DNA from: Sipunculus nudus | Lineage: Eukaryota; Annelida; Sipuncula; Golfingiida; Sipunculidae | Direction: 5' to 3' | Length of the DNA: 64,000 nucleotides | NCBI GenBank assembly: GCA_026874595.1 | Contig: CM049320.1 | Span: forward strand, 27,576,714-27,640,713 | Part shown: piece after piece, positions 25,000-37,493 of the stretch | Layout of the letters: each line of letters begins with the position of its first letter | Position numbering within the stretch: position 1 is the first letter of the stretch | Notes under the pieces: generated by a model | Databases searched by the model: none | The model's input: only the letters and a program-made list of their open reading frames with translations | Told to the model about the DNA's origin: nothing | Translations under genes and position numbers: made by a program

Positions 25000-27900
25000 A
25001 GGTTTATAAGTGTAAATGCTGAGCCTAATAATATAATCGTTGGTGTTTCAATCTTGCAGGTCTGCCATGAGGAGAATGAACAAATAATAGTTGTGTACCA
25101 ATTAATCACTTGAATGTTTTCTTTCATAATTGACTAAACTGGCTGAATTGGTTCATAAATGATCACAAATGATTATATATGGCTAACGCACATCCAAAGA
25201 AAAATAGATTATCAGTTGTTTTTATCTATCAATCATTAAATATGATTTACAACCATGCCTGCCACTAACAAACAATATCTTCCTTTTTGCCTCAGGATAC
25301 ATCTGTATTTTGTATAAAAATAACTAGTTACACCTGCATGTGGTCTGACATTTAACATGGTTATAAAATGTATGGTATTTGATTTCAAAGCAGACTCTTC
25401 TGAGGTTAGAGTATAATAAATTCTTTGCAAAATATACAGAATTTTTATTATATACAGAAAGAACATACTATAAATGCATAAGTGACATAATCCATTCAGT
25501 CTATTTAACTGTTATAACTAAGACGCAATGGTCTGTCTGGTAAAGTGCCAATAGTTGTTTTATTACACTGACAGATGTGCAGCAACTATTTAACAGTACT
25601 GGACCTTTGCCAAAGCGATGTTAACGATCCAGGTACTGCTACATATATACCATAACACCAGATGGTTACATTGACAATAACAGATGCCAAGAAACTATTT
25701 CTGTCATCTGCAGCCTGGGAAGGTTTTTTTTTTAAGGATAGGCTCATGGCTTTTTAAGGCTGTTGGTAATTGTAATGGCTGTTGGAAAGGGATGAGGGTA
25801 ACATTATAGGCTGGGACAAAATAAAAATGTGGTCGTCTTAGGATGATCCTAATAATCCCAGGTCAGGTCAAGAAGCCCACTAGAAATCATAACCTTTCAT
25901 TGAGATATTATAGCTAATCCCTGAGCTAGGTGTACAATTACATTGAGATTTCACCATCTTGCTTCTGAGGCACTGGTAAGGTTTGAGCCAAAGCCCATTC
26001 AGCTCTGTAGTCCAATGCCCTATTTAGTATGCTTTCTAAAATCCCCTACCATGTGCAACAAAGAATTCTGTTTTGAAGCAGCATATTGGCCAATCCCTCT
26101 AAATGTTTATTGAATTTATGACCTCATGAATACAAACATGGTTTGCATGGGTTACTGGATGGCAGGTAACTTGTACAAGATATTGTTGGGAAACAACTCA
26201 TTACCACAGAGAGGAATTTTCAGTCTTGTTTGTGAGTTCACATGTATTCTTTTGTGTTAATCCTTCAATGGTAGCCTAGGCTTATAGTATTGGCTGTTCA
26301 CTGCAATATTAATACATCAGGATGGATGACCTTTGAAATATATTCCCTGGTGTGGCTTCATTTTGCCTACTGAATTGTGTATTCACGGCTAAAATAAGGG
26401 GCAGAGATATGCCACATTCTCAAACAAAATGGTTTAAATTCAATTGTTTGGGACAATGAAAATAAACCGTACCAAAACATTTTGTGTATTCTCAAGACAT
26501 ATGTCTTTATAATTGAATTTTGTGGATTATAGTTGATTCTAGCAGTCTTTTCATTTATAACAAGACAGCTGGACATCCCTACAAGTAGTTTCTAAACTGA
26601 AAATTTTACTAGCACAGCCTGTGGTCTAGCTAGAAAATAAAACTCCTTGACAGTGATGCTTATATAGTGTTAACATCGTCAGAAACAAAAGCCTCATAGA
26701 TACAGTCTTTACATGTCTCAAAGGACATGAGAGTCTGACTTTGTCTGGGCTGGAGTGTCCCATACATGTGTATTAATGCGTGATGTGTCTGATCTCCTTA
26801 GGCTGAACAGATTTAAATCTGAACACTGTCTGTCCCACCTGATCATATTGTTTTGTGTTATGTGCCGGTGGTAGCACTGAGTGTAATCCCTAGGGCTCAG
26901 GACTGTTGAGTTTAAGGTGACCAGTTCCTGACCTGTTTGAACAGCTAGGCTAAGGTCTTCACCTCAAGAACATAACCTCTTCACCCTGCCCTGCTCAAAT
27001 AGGTCTCCTATCCTGGGACCTCTGGCCAGGGTGTTCACCTCAAGGACATGTCCTCTTTACCCAGAGAGAATGGTTACTGATCTTGGGCGAAACAGTAGAA
27101 AATCATGAAATGATTATCTTCTAGAGATTTAAATGACAGCTTAATTGTTTTGCAAAAAAATATCATGAAGGACAAGAAAAGCTGTGTGCCAAAATGAACT
27201 TATACTATCATATAAGACAAGAAATATTTTGGGATAGAAACAAGTCTGCAGTGAAGGATTTGGCTAGCTCTGGTTGGCCATAGGATCAAACGTAAACCTA
27301 TAGAAATAATCTTATCAAAGTATGTGAAAATGAATGAATGTTTAATTTTTCAATGAAAATATGTCCATTATCAGGTATTTATGATAGTTAGCTTCTTGTG
27401 ATCTGTTTTTATTATTGGTAATTCTGGTTATTGTTAGGTAATTAGGTCATTGTTATACCTTAATAAGTTTATGACACAGATGCTATTATGGTATTTAACA
27501 CACATTAGTATTCCTGAATGTCTGCATGTTTATCCTAAAAAATTCCTTGTCTAAAACGAGAGGTATAAATGGATGAATGGAACTCCACTGTATTCAACAA
27601 AGGCACCAAAAGTAATTTCAGGAAAATGCTATGTAATTTATATAGCTTCGTGTAAAACACATATGGATCAATACATCAGGTCTGTTGAGCTGCTATCACG
27701 CTGACCCAGGACAGTCACCTTACTGGGATTGTGAAAATGACACTATTGATCCTGTGCCATAATCTCTGTATAACCAGCTTGAAATGTCTTCCTTGCATGT
27801 TCTGTCATATCCCTAAATCACAGCTCCTACCACTGATCAGGGTTTGACTGGGACAGGGACTGGTAGACTGTTTCAGGTCAGGTTACTGAACCTCTGTGAA

Positions 27901-28640
27901 GCTGTAGACCCATATTTATCCGCCTTAAGCTGTGTTTCCATGTGTGTGTGTATACATGTGTGAAAAAATTGCTTGTTTGATTTTCTGTGTTTTTTCAATG
28001 TGTCCTTCTGCATATATGTGTGAATTAACTCAGGGATTTGGAATGTTATAAACCGCAAGAATCAAACTCAGATGCACAATGCAGTAACTCACTCTCATTG
28101 GAATCAACATTCTTGGCCCAAAGTTAATAAAAAAGTTCATAAAAAAAAGTCCCACCATTTATATACTGATTAGCAGTATTTGACTGATTTGCAGATACAA
28201 ACAGAAGTTCATAGACTTTACAGTAATACACAGATGAGATATATTATGACAATTTCAAAACCTAATGCTTTGATTTCTTAAGGACTTTCTGTGCCCTTTC
28301 TTTTTACCAATCAGTGGAAAAAAAATGTTCAATTTGGTGAATGCAATCATTCCAGTACAAGTTTGAAATCTCTATAGGACAAGCATGATATGTAATGGTT
28401 ATGCCAGGCATGCACAGTTCTACCCAATACACTGTGTGATCCTGCCTACCAATTCCTAGTCAAAGATCAATGGATGACTACCCTAGTTTTGGCCTGATCC
28501 TATCAAGATTAATTGGCTCTCTGACCTGTCGCTGCAAATTCTCCATTTTTGGGTCACATTTGCCAGTCTGCAATTATAGCGGCAGAAAAATGGTTACATG
28601 ACTAAGTCATTGTATTGATAGTGACATGGCAAAAGAGAAC
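25000..28640. other. Nothing recognised
   Basis: AT-rich, apparently low-copy DNA. Short frames lack splice-site support. Confidence 0.5.
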
Positions 28641-28859
28641 TGTCATATTAAACCTGAGTGACCTCTAGACCTGGTAACACTCACTTCCCAAACCCTGTGG
28701 ATATCAAAAACACACCATCCCAAGGGTGCCCAGTTGATACTGGTAGAGAATTACTGTTACTGCAAGAGAAAAAGAGTATCCTCTATTGTCTTCATATCCC
28801 AAAATTAGAACACGTCCTTTTTTCTTTTGTTGACTTTGCGTATATGTCACTTTTTAGGG

Positions 28860-28981
28860 ACTTGGAATGGACTCCAGGCTTCTGGATTCAGACTTGGACT
28901 TGGAGGCAATCAGACTTGAGAAATCAGGCCTAGTCCATGTCAAGTAGAACAGAAAAAAATCTGACATACTATAAAGACATA

Positions 28982-29046
<65 letters not shown>

Positions 29047-29416
29047 CACATGTGCAATCTACAGACAGAATATTACAGAATAATAACACTATATATATAC
29101 CAAGCTCTGCATCGTGAGCTAAATGTAATATGATAACCATTATAGTAAAAGCATGTTTGAACTAACTTAAAAATAAAAATTCATGATAATATAAAATTTC
29201 CATTTTAAATTGCTTTTTAAGGATATTTGTATTGGACTGGGACTTGAACTCGAATTCTTGAGACTCTAACTCAAAGAAGGTCAGGTGGACTTGGACTCAA
29301 ACTCTAATGACTCAGACTTGGACTCGGACTCAAGTGGCACAGACTCAGACTTGCACTCAGACTCACAGGGTGTGGACTCTACAAACATCCTGTTCATAAC
29401 ATTTTTTGATCACTGG
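28860..29416. mobile_element. Inverted relative of the 8.2-8.7 kb element
   Basis: Contains GACTTGGACTTGGA and GACTTGGACTCGGACTC subterminal repeats and the core ATAACACTATATATATACCA, the inverse of the 8.5 kb core. The (TA)n has expanded inside it (28985-29041). ATCACTGG at 29409-29416 may be one terminus; the other end is unclear. Confidence 0.4.
28985..29041 (+). repeat. (TA)n microsatellite
   Basis: About 57 bp of TA inside the 28.86-29.42 kb element. Confidence 0.95.
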
Positions 29417-29446
29417 TCAGCTTGTGATCTAAGCTTCACCATAATT

Positions 29447-31038
29447 GTATCCGCCAAAACAGAGTTTTGCGGATACTATGTTTTCAGCTGGCCGCCGCCG
29501 CCACCGCCGCCGCCGCCGCGTAGGTGTCCGGAGAACTCCTCCGTAACCGCTGGGCGGAATTTTCCGAAACCCGGGATTATGTTCGGGTCACATGTGAACT
29601 GCTGCGCCCTGATTTTGTTTTGACCTCTGACCTTTCCTTTGCGCTCTGCGTCCGTTTGTGCGTCTGTTTCCACACATAAACCCACATATCTCGGGAACCG
29701 TTTGACCGATCAGGAAAATTTTTTTGCACAAATGTAGCCCTCGGAGAGCTTTATAACATACACCAAAAATGGTGGCGCCACCTGCAACCATGTTTGCACA
29801 GTGTCCATCTGTTCGTCTGCCTTGGGTTAAAATCACTCATATCTCTGCAGTGACTTGACTAATTCACCTGAAATTTGGCATGCGTAAACATCCTGGATAG
29901 CTTTTCTGATTTTATGACAGGTGGCGCCACCTACATTCACGTTTACGCTGCAGACATCCAAGCTCATATCTCATGAACCGTTTGACCGATCAGGAAAATT
30001 CTTTTGCACAAATGTAGCCCTTGGAGAGCTTTATAACATACACCAAAAATGGTGGCGCCACCTGCAATCATGTTTGCACAGTGTCCATCTGTTCGTCTGC
30101 CTTGGGTTAAAATCACTCATATCTCTGCAGTGACTTGACTAATTCACCTGAAATTGGGCATGCGTATACATCCTGGATAGCTTTTCTGATTTTATGACAG
30201 GTGGCGCCACCTACATTCACGTTTACGCTGCAGACATCAAAAGTCATATCTCGGGAACCGTTTGACTGATCAGAAAAATTCTTTTGCACAAATGTAGCCC
30301 TTGGAGAGCTTTATAACATACACCAAAAATGGTGGCGCTACCTGCAACCATGTTTGCACAGTGTCCATCTGTTTGTCTGCCTTGGGTTAAAATCACTCAT
30401 ATCTCTGCAGTGACTTGACTAATTCACCTGAAATTTGGCATGCGTATACATCCTGGATAGCTTTTCTGATTTTATGACAGGTGGCGCCACCTACATTCAC
30501 GTTTACGCTGCAGACATCCAAGCTCATATCTCAGGAACCGTTTGACCGATCAGGAAAATTTTTTTGCACAAATGTAGCCCTTGGAGAGCTTTATAACATA
30601 CACTGAAAATGGTGGCACCACCTGCAACCATGTTTGCACAGTGTCCATCTGTTCGTCTGCCTTGGGTTAAAATCACTCATATTTCTGCAGTGGTTTGACT
30701 AATTCACCTGAAATTCGGCATGCTTATACATCCTGGATAGCTTTTCTGATTTTATGACAGGTGGCGCCACCTACAATCAAGTTTACGCTGCAGACATCCA
30801 AGCTCATATCTAGGGAACCGTTTGACCGATTGGGCCAAAATTTTGCATGTGTATAAATCTCACATAGCTCTTTATCATACGCAAAACTGGTGGCGCCACC
30901 TGCAGCCATGTTTGCACAGCTCCCATCTGTTTGTCTGCCATGGGATAAAATATCCATGCTAATATGCAACACTTCACCCGTTCCACTCTGATTTAGGCGG
31001 ATACAAGTAGTCGCTTGTCGACTACCCGTATTCTAGTT
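29447..31038 (-). mobile_element. HINE-like element with 280-bp tandem core (family C)
   Basis: Read on the minus strand. The 5' end is AACTAGAATACGGGTAGTCG (31038 downward), a 13-bp stem (two G-T pairs) closed by CGACTACTTGTAT, then subterminal repeat GTATCCGCC. Next come about four 280-bp units with GGTGGCGCCACC palindromes and a (GGC)n tract (29490-29520). The 3' end is TGAAAACATA and a terminal hairpin GTATCCGCAAAAC-TCT-GTTTTGGCGGATAC (29476-29447). It shares the start AACTAGA and the 3' TGAAAACATAGTATCC with the 19.8-23.0 kb element although the bodies differ. It is non-coding. Confidence 0.65.
29641..30900 (-). repeat. 280-bp tandem units with GGCGCC palindromes
   Basis: AGGTGGCGCCACCT recurs exactly 280 bases apart (29921, 30201, 30481, 30761), alternating with ATGGTGGCGCCACCTG. 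Units differ at a few positions, and the outermost is more diverged. Repeated short open frames (for example 29921-30133 and 30724-30972) are read through the units. Confidence 0.9.
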
Positions 31039-31284
31039 TGTCCATGATCTTTATGCAGTAACATGTGAATGTGGCACATGACCAAACACTTCCTTCATTG
31101 CAAATGCCTTGATTACTTTGCAAATAAACCATAGCTCCAACAGCACATCATTATCATCATTATATAGAGTATGCACACTATCAAGTATTTACTCAGCGTA
31201 CTCACATAGTTATATAAGCATCAGATGTGGAAGTCTTGGCTCTGGCAGGTAAACTGTCTCCTACATGGTTTGTTTACATCCCAG

Positions 31285-31403
31285 GTAATACAGGTATTAT
31301 ACCTGGCCGGTATACCACACGCGTTGGACTGGCTCCAGACCTTTGTATATAAACGTGATGTACTACTGTCATACATGGCTGGCTTCAGTCCATGGGTCAT
31401 CAG
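31285..31403 (+). CDS. Possible coding exon, unrecognised, repeated in the next copy
   Basis: The segment lies between ...tttacatcccag and CAG|GTACAAC. It reads in phase 0 as VIQVLYLAGIPHALDWLQTF followed by VYKRDVLLSYMAGFSPWVIR and ends in phase 2. The frame is part of a longer open stretch from ATG 31225 to 31482. Composition (hydrophobic and aromatic, balanced codons, a CpG-rich acacgcgttgg core) differs from the AT-rich surroundings. The opposite strand is also open for 69 codons, so the call is tentative. No known family is recognised. The identical sequence at 33405-33523 lies in the tandem duplicate. Confidence 0.25.
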
Positions 31404-31437
31404 GTACAACAAACACACCTGCATATACATTCGTCGT

Positions 31438-31527
31438 GAACTGGTGCATTCCTGGAAATCTCATTTTCCCCTTGCAACCTAACATGAACTGGTGCATTCC
31501 TGGAAATCTCATTTTCCCCTTGCAACC
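31438..31527 (+). repeat. 48-bp direct repeat, two copies
   Basis: GAACTGGTGCATTCCTGGAA and the bases that follow recur 48 bases apart. The same pair is at 33558-33647 in the duplicate. Confidence 0.9.
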
Positions 31528-31630
31528 TGACATCCACTAACTTAAAGGACCCTCTATATTATGAACATGCATCCAACAACACCCACTTGTAATTTATAGA
31601 TCTGATGATTGAGGAGGTATACTAAAAAGC

Positions 31631-33158
31631 CGCCGCCGCGTAGGTGTCCGGAGAACTCCTCCGTAACCGCTGGGCGGAATTTTCCGAAACCCGGGATTAT
31701 GTTCGGGTCACATGTGAACTGCTGCGCCCTGATTTTGTTTTGACCTCTGACCTTTCCTTTGCGCTCTGCGTCCGTTTGTGCGTCTGTTTCCACACATAAA
31801 CCCACATATCTCGGGAACCGTTTGACCGATCAGGAAAATTTTTTTGCACAAATGTAGCCCTCGGAGAGCTTTATAACATACACCAAAAATGGTGGCGCCA
31901 CCTGCAACCATGTTTGCACAGTGTCCATCTGTTCGTCTGCCTTGGGTTAAAATCACTCATATCTCTGCAGTGACTTGACTAATTCACCTGAAATTTGGCA
32001 TGCGTAAACATCCTGGATAGCTTTTCTGATTTTATGACAGGTGGCGCCACCTACATTCACGTTTACGCTGCAGACATCCAAGCTCATATCTCATGAACCG
32101 TTTGACCGATCAGGAAAATTCTTTTGCACAAATGTAGCCCTTGGAGAGCTTTATAACATACACCAAAAATGGTGGCGCCACCTGCAATCATGTTTGCACA
32201 GTGTCCATCTGTTCGTCTGCCTTGGGTTAAAATCACTCATATCTCTGCAGTGACTTGACTAATTCACCTGAAATTGGGCATGCGTATACATCCTGGATAG
32301 CTTTTCTGATTTTATGACAGGTGGCGCCACCTACATTCACGTTTACGCTGCAGACATCAAAAGTCATATCTCGGGAACCGTTTGACTGATCAGAAAAATT
32401 CTTTTGCACAAATGTAGCCCTTGGAGAGCTTTATAACATACACCAAAAATGGTGGCGCTACCTGCAACCATGTTTGCACAGTGTCCATCTGTTTGTCTGC
32501 CTTGGGTTAAAATCACTCATATCTCTGCAGTGACTTGACTAATTCACCTGAAATTTGGCATGCGTATACATCCTGGATAGCTTTTCTGATTTTATGACAG
32601 GTGGCGCCACCTACATTCACGTTTACGCTGCAGACATCCAAGCTCATATCTCAGGAACCGTTTGACCGATCAGGAAAATTTTTTTGCACAAATGTAGCCC
32701 TTGGAGAGCTTTATAACATACACTGAAAATGGTGGCACCACCTGCAACCATGTTTGCACAGTGTCCATCTGTTCGTCTGCCTTGGGTTAAAATCACTCAT
32801 ATTTCTGCAGTGGTTTGACTAATTCACCTGAAATTCGGCATGCTTATACATCCTGGATAGCTTTTCTGATTTTATGACAGGTGGCGCCACCTACAATCAA
32901 GTTTACGCTGCAGACATCCAAGCTCATATCTAGGGAACCGTTTGACCGATTGGGCCAAAATTTTGCATGTGTATAAATCTCACATAGCTCTTTATCATAC
33001 GCAAAACTGGTGGCGCCACCTGCAGCCATGTTTGCACAGCTCCCATCTGTTTGTCTGCCATGGGATAAAATATCCATGCTAATATGCAACACTTCACCCG
33101 TTCCACTCTGATTTAGGCGGATACAAGTAGTCGCTTGTCGACTACCCGTATTCTAGTT
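31631..33158 (-). mobile_element. Second copy of family C element, lacking its 3' hairpin
   Basis: Identical to 29511-31038 as far as compared. Because the duplication starts inside the CCG tract, the terminal hairpin and TGAAAACATA motif are absent here. Confidence 0.75.
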
Positions 33159-33404
33159 TGTCCATGATCTTTATGCAGTAACATGTGAATGTGGCACATG
33201 ACCAAACACTTCCTTCATTGCAAATGCCTTGATTACTTTGCAAATAAACCATAGCTCCAACAGCACATCATTATCATCATTATATAGAGTATGCACACTA
33301 TCAAGTATTTACTCAGCGTACTCACATAGTTATATAAGCATCAGATGTGGAAGTCTTGGCTCTGGCAGGTAAACTGTCTCCTACATGGTTTGTTTACATC
33401 CCAG

Positions 33405-33523
33405 GTAATACAGGTATTATACCTGGCCGGTATACCACACGCGTTGGACTGGCTCCAGACCTTTGTATATAAACGTGATGTACTACTGTCATACATGGCT
33501 GGCTTCAGTCCATGGGTCATCAG
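33405..33523 (+). CDS. Second copy of the possible exon at 31285-31403
   Basis: Same sequence and splice-like borders, 2,120 bases downstream, as part of the tandem duplication. If the exon is real and both copies are included, phases 0 and 2 would shift the frame, so at most one copy could be used in a given transcript. Confidence 0.2.
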
Positions 33524-33884
33524 GTACAACAAACACACCTGCATATACATTCGTCGTGAACTGGTGCATTCCTGGAAATCTCATTTTCCCCTTGCAACCT
33601 AACATGAACTGGTGCATTCCTGGAAATCTCATTTTCCCCTTGCAACCTGACATCCACTAACTTAAAGGACCCTCTATATTATGAACATGCATCCAACAAC
33701 ACCCACTTGTAATTTATAGATCTGATGATTGAGGAGGTATACTAAAAAGCACACTCTGCAGTTTAATAATATACTTGTAACCACTTGTAACACAGACACC
33801 TATAATGCTCTATAATCTGGGTACAAATACCTATAGATAATTTATTAATAACTGGTATAAATATTTTGGAGGTAAATATATATG

Positions 33885-33930
33885 TACACACAAAAACACA
33901 CACACACACAGATATATATATATACACACA
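33885..33930 (+). repeat. (AC)n/(TA)n compound microsatellite
   Basis: ACACACAAAAACACACAC run followed by ATATATATATA and ACACACAC. Confidence 0.85.
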
Positions 33931-35116
33931 CTGATAAGGTAGATGTCCTTTCCTGTCCTAGATCAATCAGAAGTGCATAATCATTGACATTGATATTGGC
34001 ATTAACTCCTGCAACTAGTTCACGTTGGCTGAATACAAAACTTTTCAAGCCGAAGCGAAACAAATCCATATCACAAAGGCTTATTAATTACAATCTAGAG
34101 TTCATCAGTTTTATAGATTTTTATGGTGCTCTGTGTGAGTAAACACAGTTGACATGTGTCAGTTTACCACAGCTAGACTGCATGACCCTGCAGAGGTTTG
34201 AGAAGTTGCATGGTATGGCCACCAGCTGGCACCACTGATTTTGCCCAGTGCATGTTTTTTTTCTTGTAGTTGTACTTGTGTCGAGGAGTAAACCAACAGT
34301 ACCAGAATGAAAAATGTCCGATACAGTAATATTTTAAGGAGAAAATGCCAAAGTTTGTTTATATGTAACATATTTGGTAGGTGAATAGGCCCCTTTAATC
34401 ATCCGGGCTTTAATGATTAGCCCAGCTACAGCAATCTTAATTAGGAATCAGTTCTGTTTGAACTACAGATAGGCTTTGGCCTGGACCAGTCACTAAATGC
34501 ACAATATCAATATCTTGGCTTAGACACACACATGTACACATGAGATAGGGAGATGCAACTAAACTGCTAACCATAGAACATTTTTTATTGTAAAACTGTT
34601 AAATACACACAAAAATATGAAGAGCTGAATCAATTCCACCTACCTGGGACAGTGTATATGATCAATATACTGGACACAGTCTGACCTTCCAATGTATAAC
34701 TAAGCTTAATATACCTTCAAAGAGGTGTTATCATTATCAGCAGTGATAAGACAGATCTTGTGTACTCCTCCCATATTAAACTAAATAAGGCTCTTATCAC
34801 ATAATCCTTGGCCTCTTTATAATGTATTTGTGTCATGATCATGTATGCAATTACCAGGGATGTATTTATAACGCTTTAGATATCTAACGTTATTTACCAC
34901 AGCGGGTCATGTGACACCTGTCTTATCTAATCTGATAATGAGCGTAATGATCTAAATATGTTGATAATACATGTATGCTTTATTTAATAATAACACTGTT
35001 ACAACATACATCTTTGTTATAATATTATATGCTTTCAATATCAATACTCAAAAAAAATTCTTATGTATAAGCAAAAATTAAGTGTGAAGCATATTTGTTA
35101 CAGATAAGATAAACCT

Positions 35117-35153
35117 TGGTGGTGGTGGTGGTGGTGGGGGGGGGGGGGGGGGG
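35117..35153 (+). repeat. (GGT)n then poly-G
   Basis: About six GGT units followed by about 19 G; a likely G-quadruplex former. Confidence 0.9.
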
Positions 35154-35274
35154 TGCTTAATTAAGTCTTCACTGCTGCTCAGCCTCTGATAGAGAAAATA
35201 CCAGTAATTAAAACTCAAGGGTCAAGTAAACTATTCTAATAGAGGCTTATTTATATATAACTACCACATATATT

Positions 35275-36426
35275 AACTAGAATACCGGTAGTCGACAAGC
35301 AACTATGTGTATCCGCCAAAATCAGAGTAGGACAGGTGGATGAGGCATGGATTGAGTTACAAGGGGAAATAGAGTTACATATGTTACATATTAGAATAGA
35401 TGTCTGCCACGTAAACATAATTGTAGGTGGCGCCACCTGTTATTTGAACGAGAAACTATCCAAGATGTATACACATGCAAAATTTCAGGTGGAAAAGTCA
35501 AACCGCTGCAGAGATATGAGTGATTTTATCCCACAGCAGACAAACAGATGGACGCTGTGCAAAAATGGCTCCAGGTGGCACCAGGATTTTTGTGTATGTT
35601 ATAAAGCAATCCAAGGGCTACATTTGTGTAAATTTAATTTCCTGGTTGGTTGAACGAGTCAAGAGATATAAGCATCCATGTCTACAGCATGAATGTGAAT
35701 GTGGGTGGCGCCACCTGTCATAAAATCAAGTAAAATATGCAGGATGTATAGGCTTGCCAAATTTCAGATTATTTGGTCAAACCTGACTGCAGACATATGT
35801 GGATTTTAACCCAAGACAGACAAACAAATGGACGCTGAGCAAAAATGGCTGCAGGTGGCACCACCATTTTTGTGTATATTATAAAGCTATCCAAGGGCTA
35901 CATTTGTGTAAATTTTTTTTCCTGATTGGTCAAACAGTTCCTGAGATATGAGCTTGGATGTCTGCAGCATGAACTTGAATGTAGGTGGCGCCACCTTTCA
36001 TAAAATCAAGAAAGCTATCTAGAATATATACGCATGCCGAATTTCAGGTGAATTAGTCTAACCACTGCAGAGATATAAGTGATTCTAACCCAAGGCAGAT
36101 GAACAGATGGACACTGTGCAAACATGGTTGCAGATGGCGCCACCATTTTTTGTGTATGTTATAAAGCTATCCAAGGGCTACATTTGTACAAAATGTTTTT
36201 CCTGATCGGTTAAACGGTTCCTGAGATATGTGGATTTATGTGTGGAAACAGGCGCACAAACGGACGCTGGGCAGAGAGGAAAGGTAAGAGGTCAAGGCCA
36301 ATTGGTTAGGCACCATTTCACATGTGACCCGATAATTGGTGTAAATTTCGTAAAAATCTGTCCAGTAGTCTCAGAGGAGTTTTCCGGAAACGAACGCGGC
36401 GGCAGCGACTTCGTTTTGGCGGATAC
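35275..36426 (+). mobile_element. Family C element, opposite orientation, 1.15 kb
   Basis: The 5' end is AACTAGAATACCGGTAGTCG, the decayed partner arm, then GTATCCGCCAAAATC (35309-35323). About three 280-bp units carry palindromes near 35425, 35703 and 35983. The 3' end is GGCGGCAGCG then GTTTTGGCGGATAC (36413-36426). The 5' arm of the terminal hairpin has been deleted. It is older than the 29.4 kb copy, judging by substitutions. Confidence 0.65.
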
Positions 36427-36641
36427 AAATAACAATAAAATCAAATCTATTTTCTACTTCAAATTATTAGTATTACTTACCTAAATTATTTATATTATTA
36501 TTTTTATATATTAATAACAGATGATCATTGATTTTTGTAAAAAAAAAAAAAGATTGTTTTAAATCATGATCGATCCAAAATAACTGCAAAAACACATTAC
36601 ACTTTATTTCAACTTTTACAGTATATTTGTTCCAGGGTGGT

Positions 36642-36746
36642 CAGAAGCAGATCCAGGTGAGAGAGGGGAGTTTCAGGGGGTCTGGATCAAAGGAAAAAGA
36701 GGAGAGGGGGTCCTGATCCCTGGACCCCCTCTGGACCTGCTTCTGG
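36642..36746. repeat. Imperfect hairpin, GGATCCAG/GGGGTC-rich
   Basis: AGAAGCAGATCCAGG and the later TCTGGACCTGCTTCT pair, with GGGGGTCTGGATC and GATCCCTGGACCCCC nested inside. A poly-C/poly-A run (36864-36895) lies downstream. Probably the end of a small inverted-repeat element. Confidence 0.4.
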
Positions 36747-37493
36747 GATTCAACACTGTCTGAACTGCCTTCAGGCTTTGACCAGTATCAGTAACCAAAC
36801 CAGATAAGTTGATCTTGGCTTTGACACATACACAGTATACATGTGAATCAGGTCCGAGGTGCAGCCCCCCCCTCCCCCCCCCCAAAAAAAAAAAAATTCA
36901 ATCAGCACAACCCTCTTTTTTCAATAACTTGGATCCATCCCTGGTGGTACCCTGACAACACTTCCTAACAGTGACAGGTTTACTTACACTGCTGACATTA
37001 TTATAGATACAACTGACTTGAGCCATTTCCTCTTGTGGCAGTATTAGTCACTGTTTACCTTAAGTACATGCTGACAGTCCATCCCAGACAGTGACCTCAT
37101 ACTCTGTTAATGTTCTGATAATATGCTGTGGCTTCACTCAGGCTTTATATGTATCAAGTACACTATAATGCTGAAACCTGGTACATGACACCAATACGGT
37201 ACATTCTATAATGTTAACAAGTATTCTGAGAGCAATATCTAGTAAAACAGTTCAATGACCTCCCACCAGAGTATAAATTTTATATATCGACCAAAATGTC
37301 AATACTGAAAAAAAACTCTTGCAAGATGGAGCCCTTATACATGAAATGATAATGTTTAAAAAATAATGAGAGAGCCTATGCATGAGATGCTGAGATTTCC
37401 TAAACCTGTGAAACCTATACAGTACTGAGAATTCCTAAATAAAGGACAGATTCAAGTTTGATTGTACATGACAGAGCCTATTTATATATATTT

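Larger units (their letters stand above)
29511..33750. repeat. 2,120-bp tandem duplication, two apparently identical copies
   Basis: 29511-31630 and 31631-33750 show no difference at any position compared (several blocks across the length, and all open-frame translations match). The left breakpoint lies in the CCG tract of the family C element; the right one follows actaaaaagc, which recurs at 31621 and 33741. Each copy holds most of family C without its terminal hairpin in the second copy, plus 590 bp of flanking sequence. Confidence 0.95.

Noticed and set aside
29588-33092. Repeated open frames of 70-82 codons on both strands
   Set aside because: They recur with the 280-bp units and the 2,120-bp duplication, show no protein family, and have no codon signal; they are read-through of repeat DNA.
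22660-36000. GGTGGCGCCACC repeats as a CRISPR-like or restriction-site array
   Set aside because: The spacers are not unique, being parts of the same tandem unit, and the context is animal DNA.
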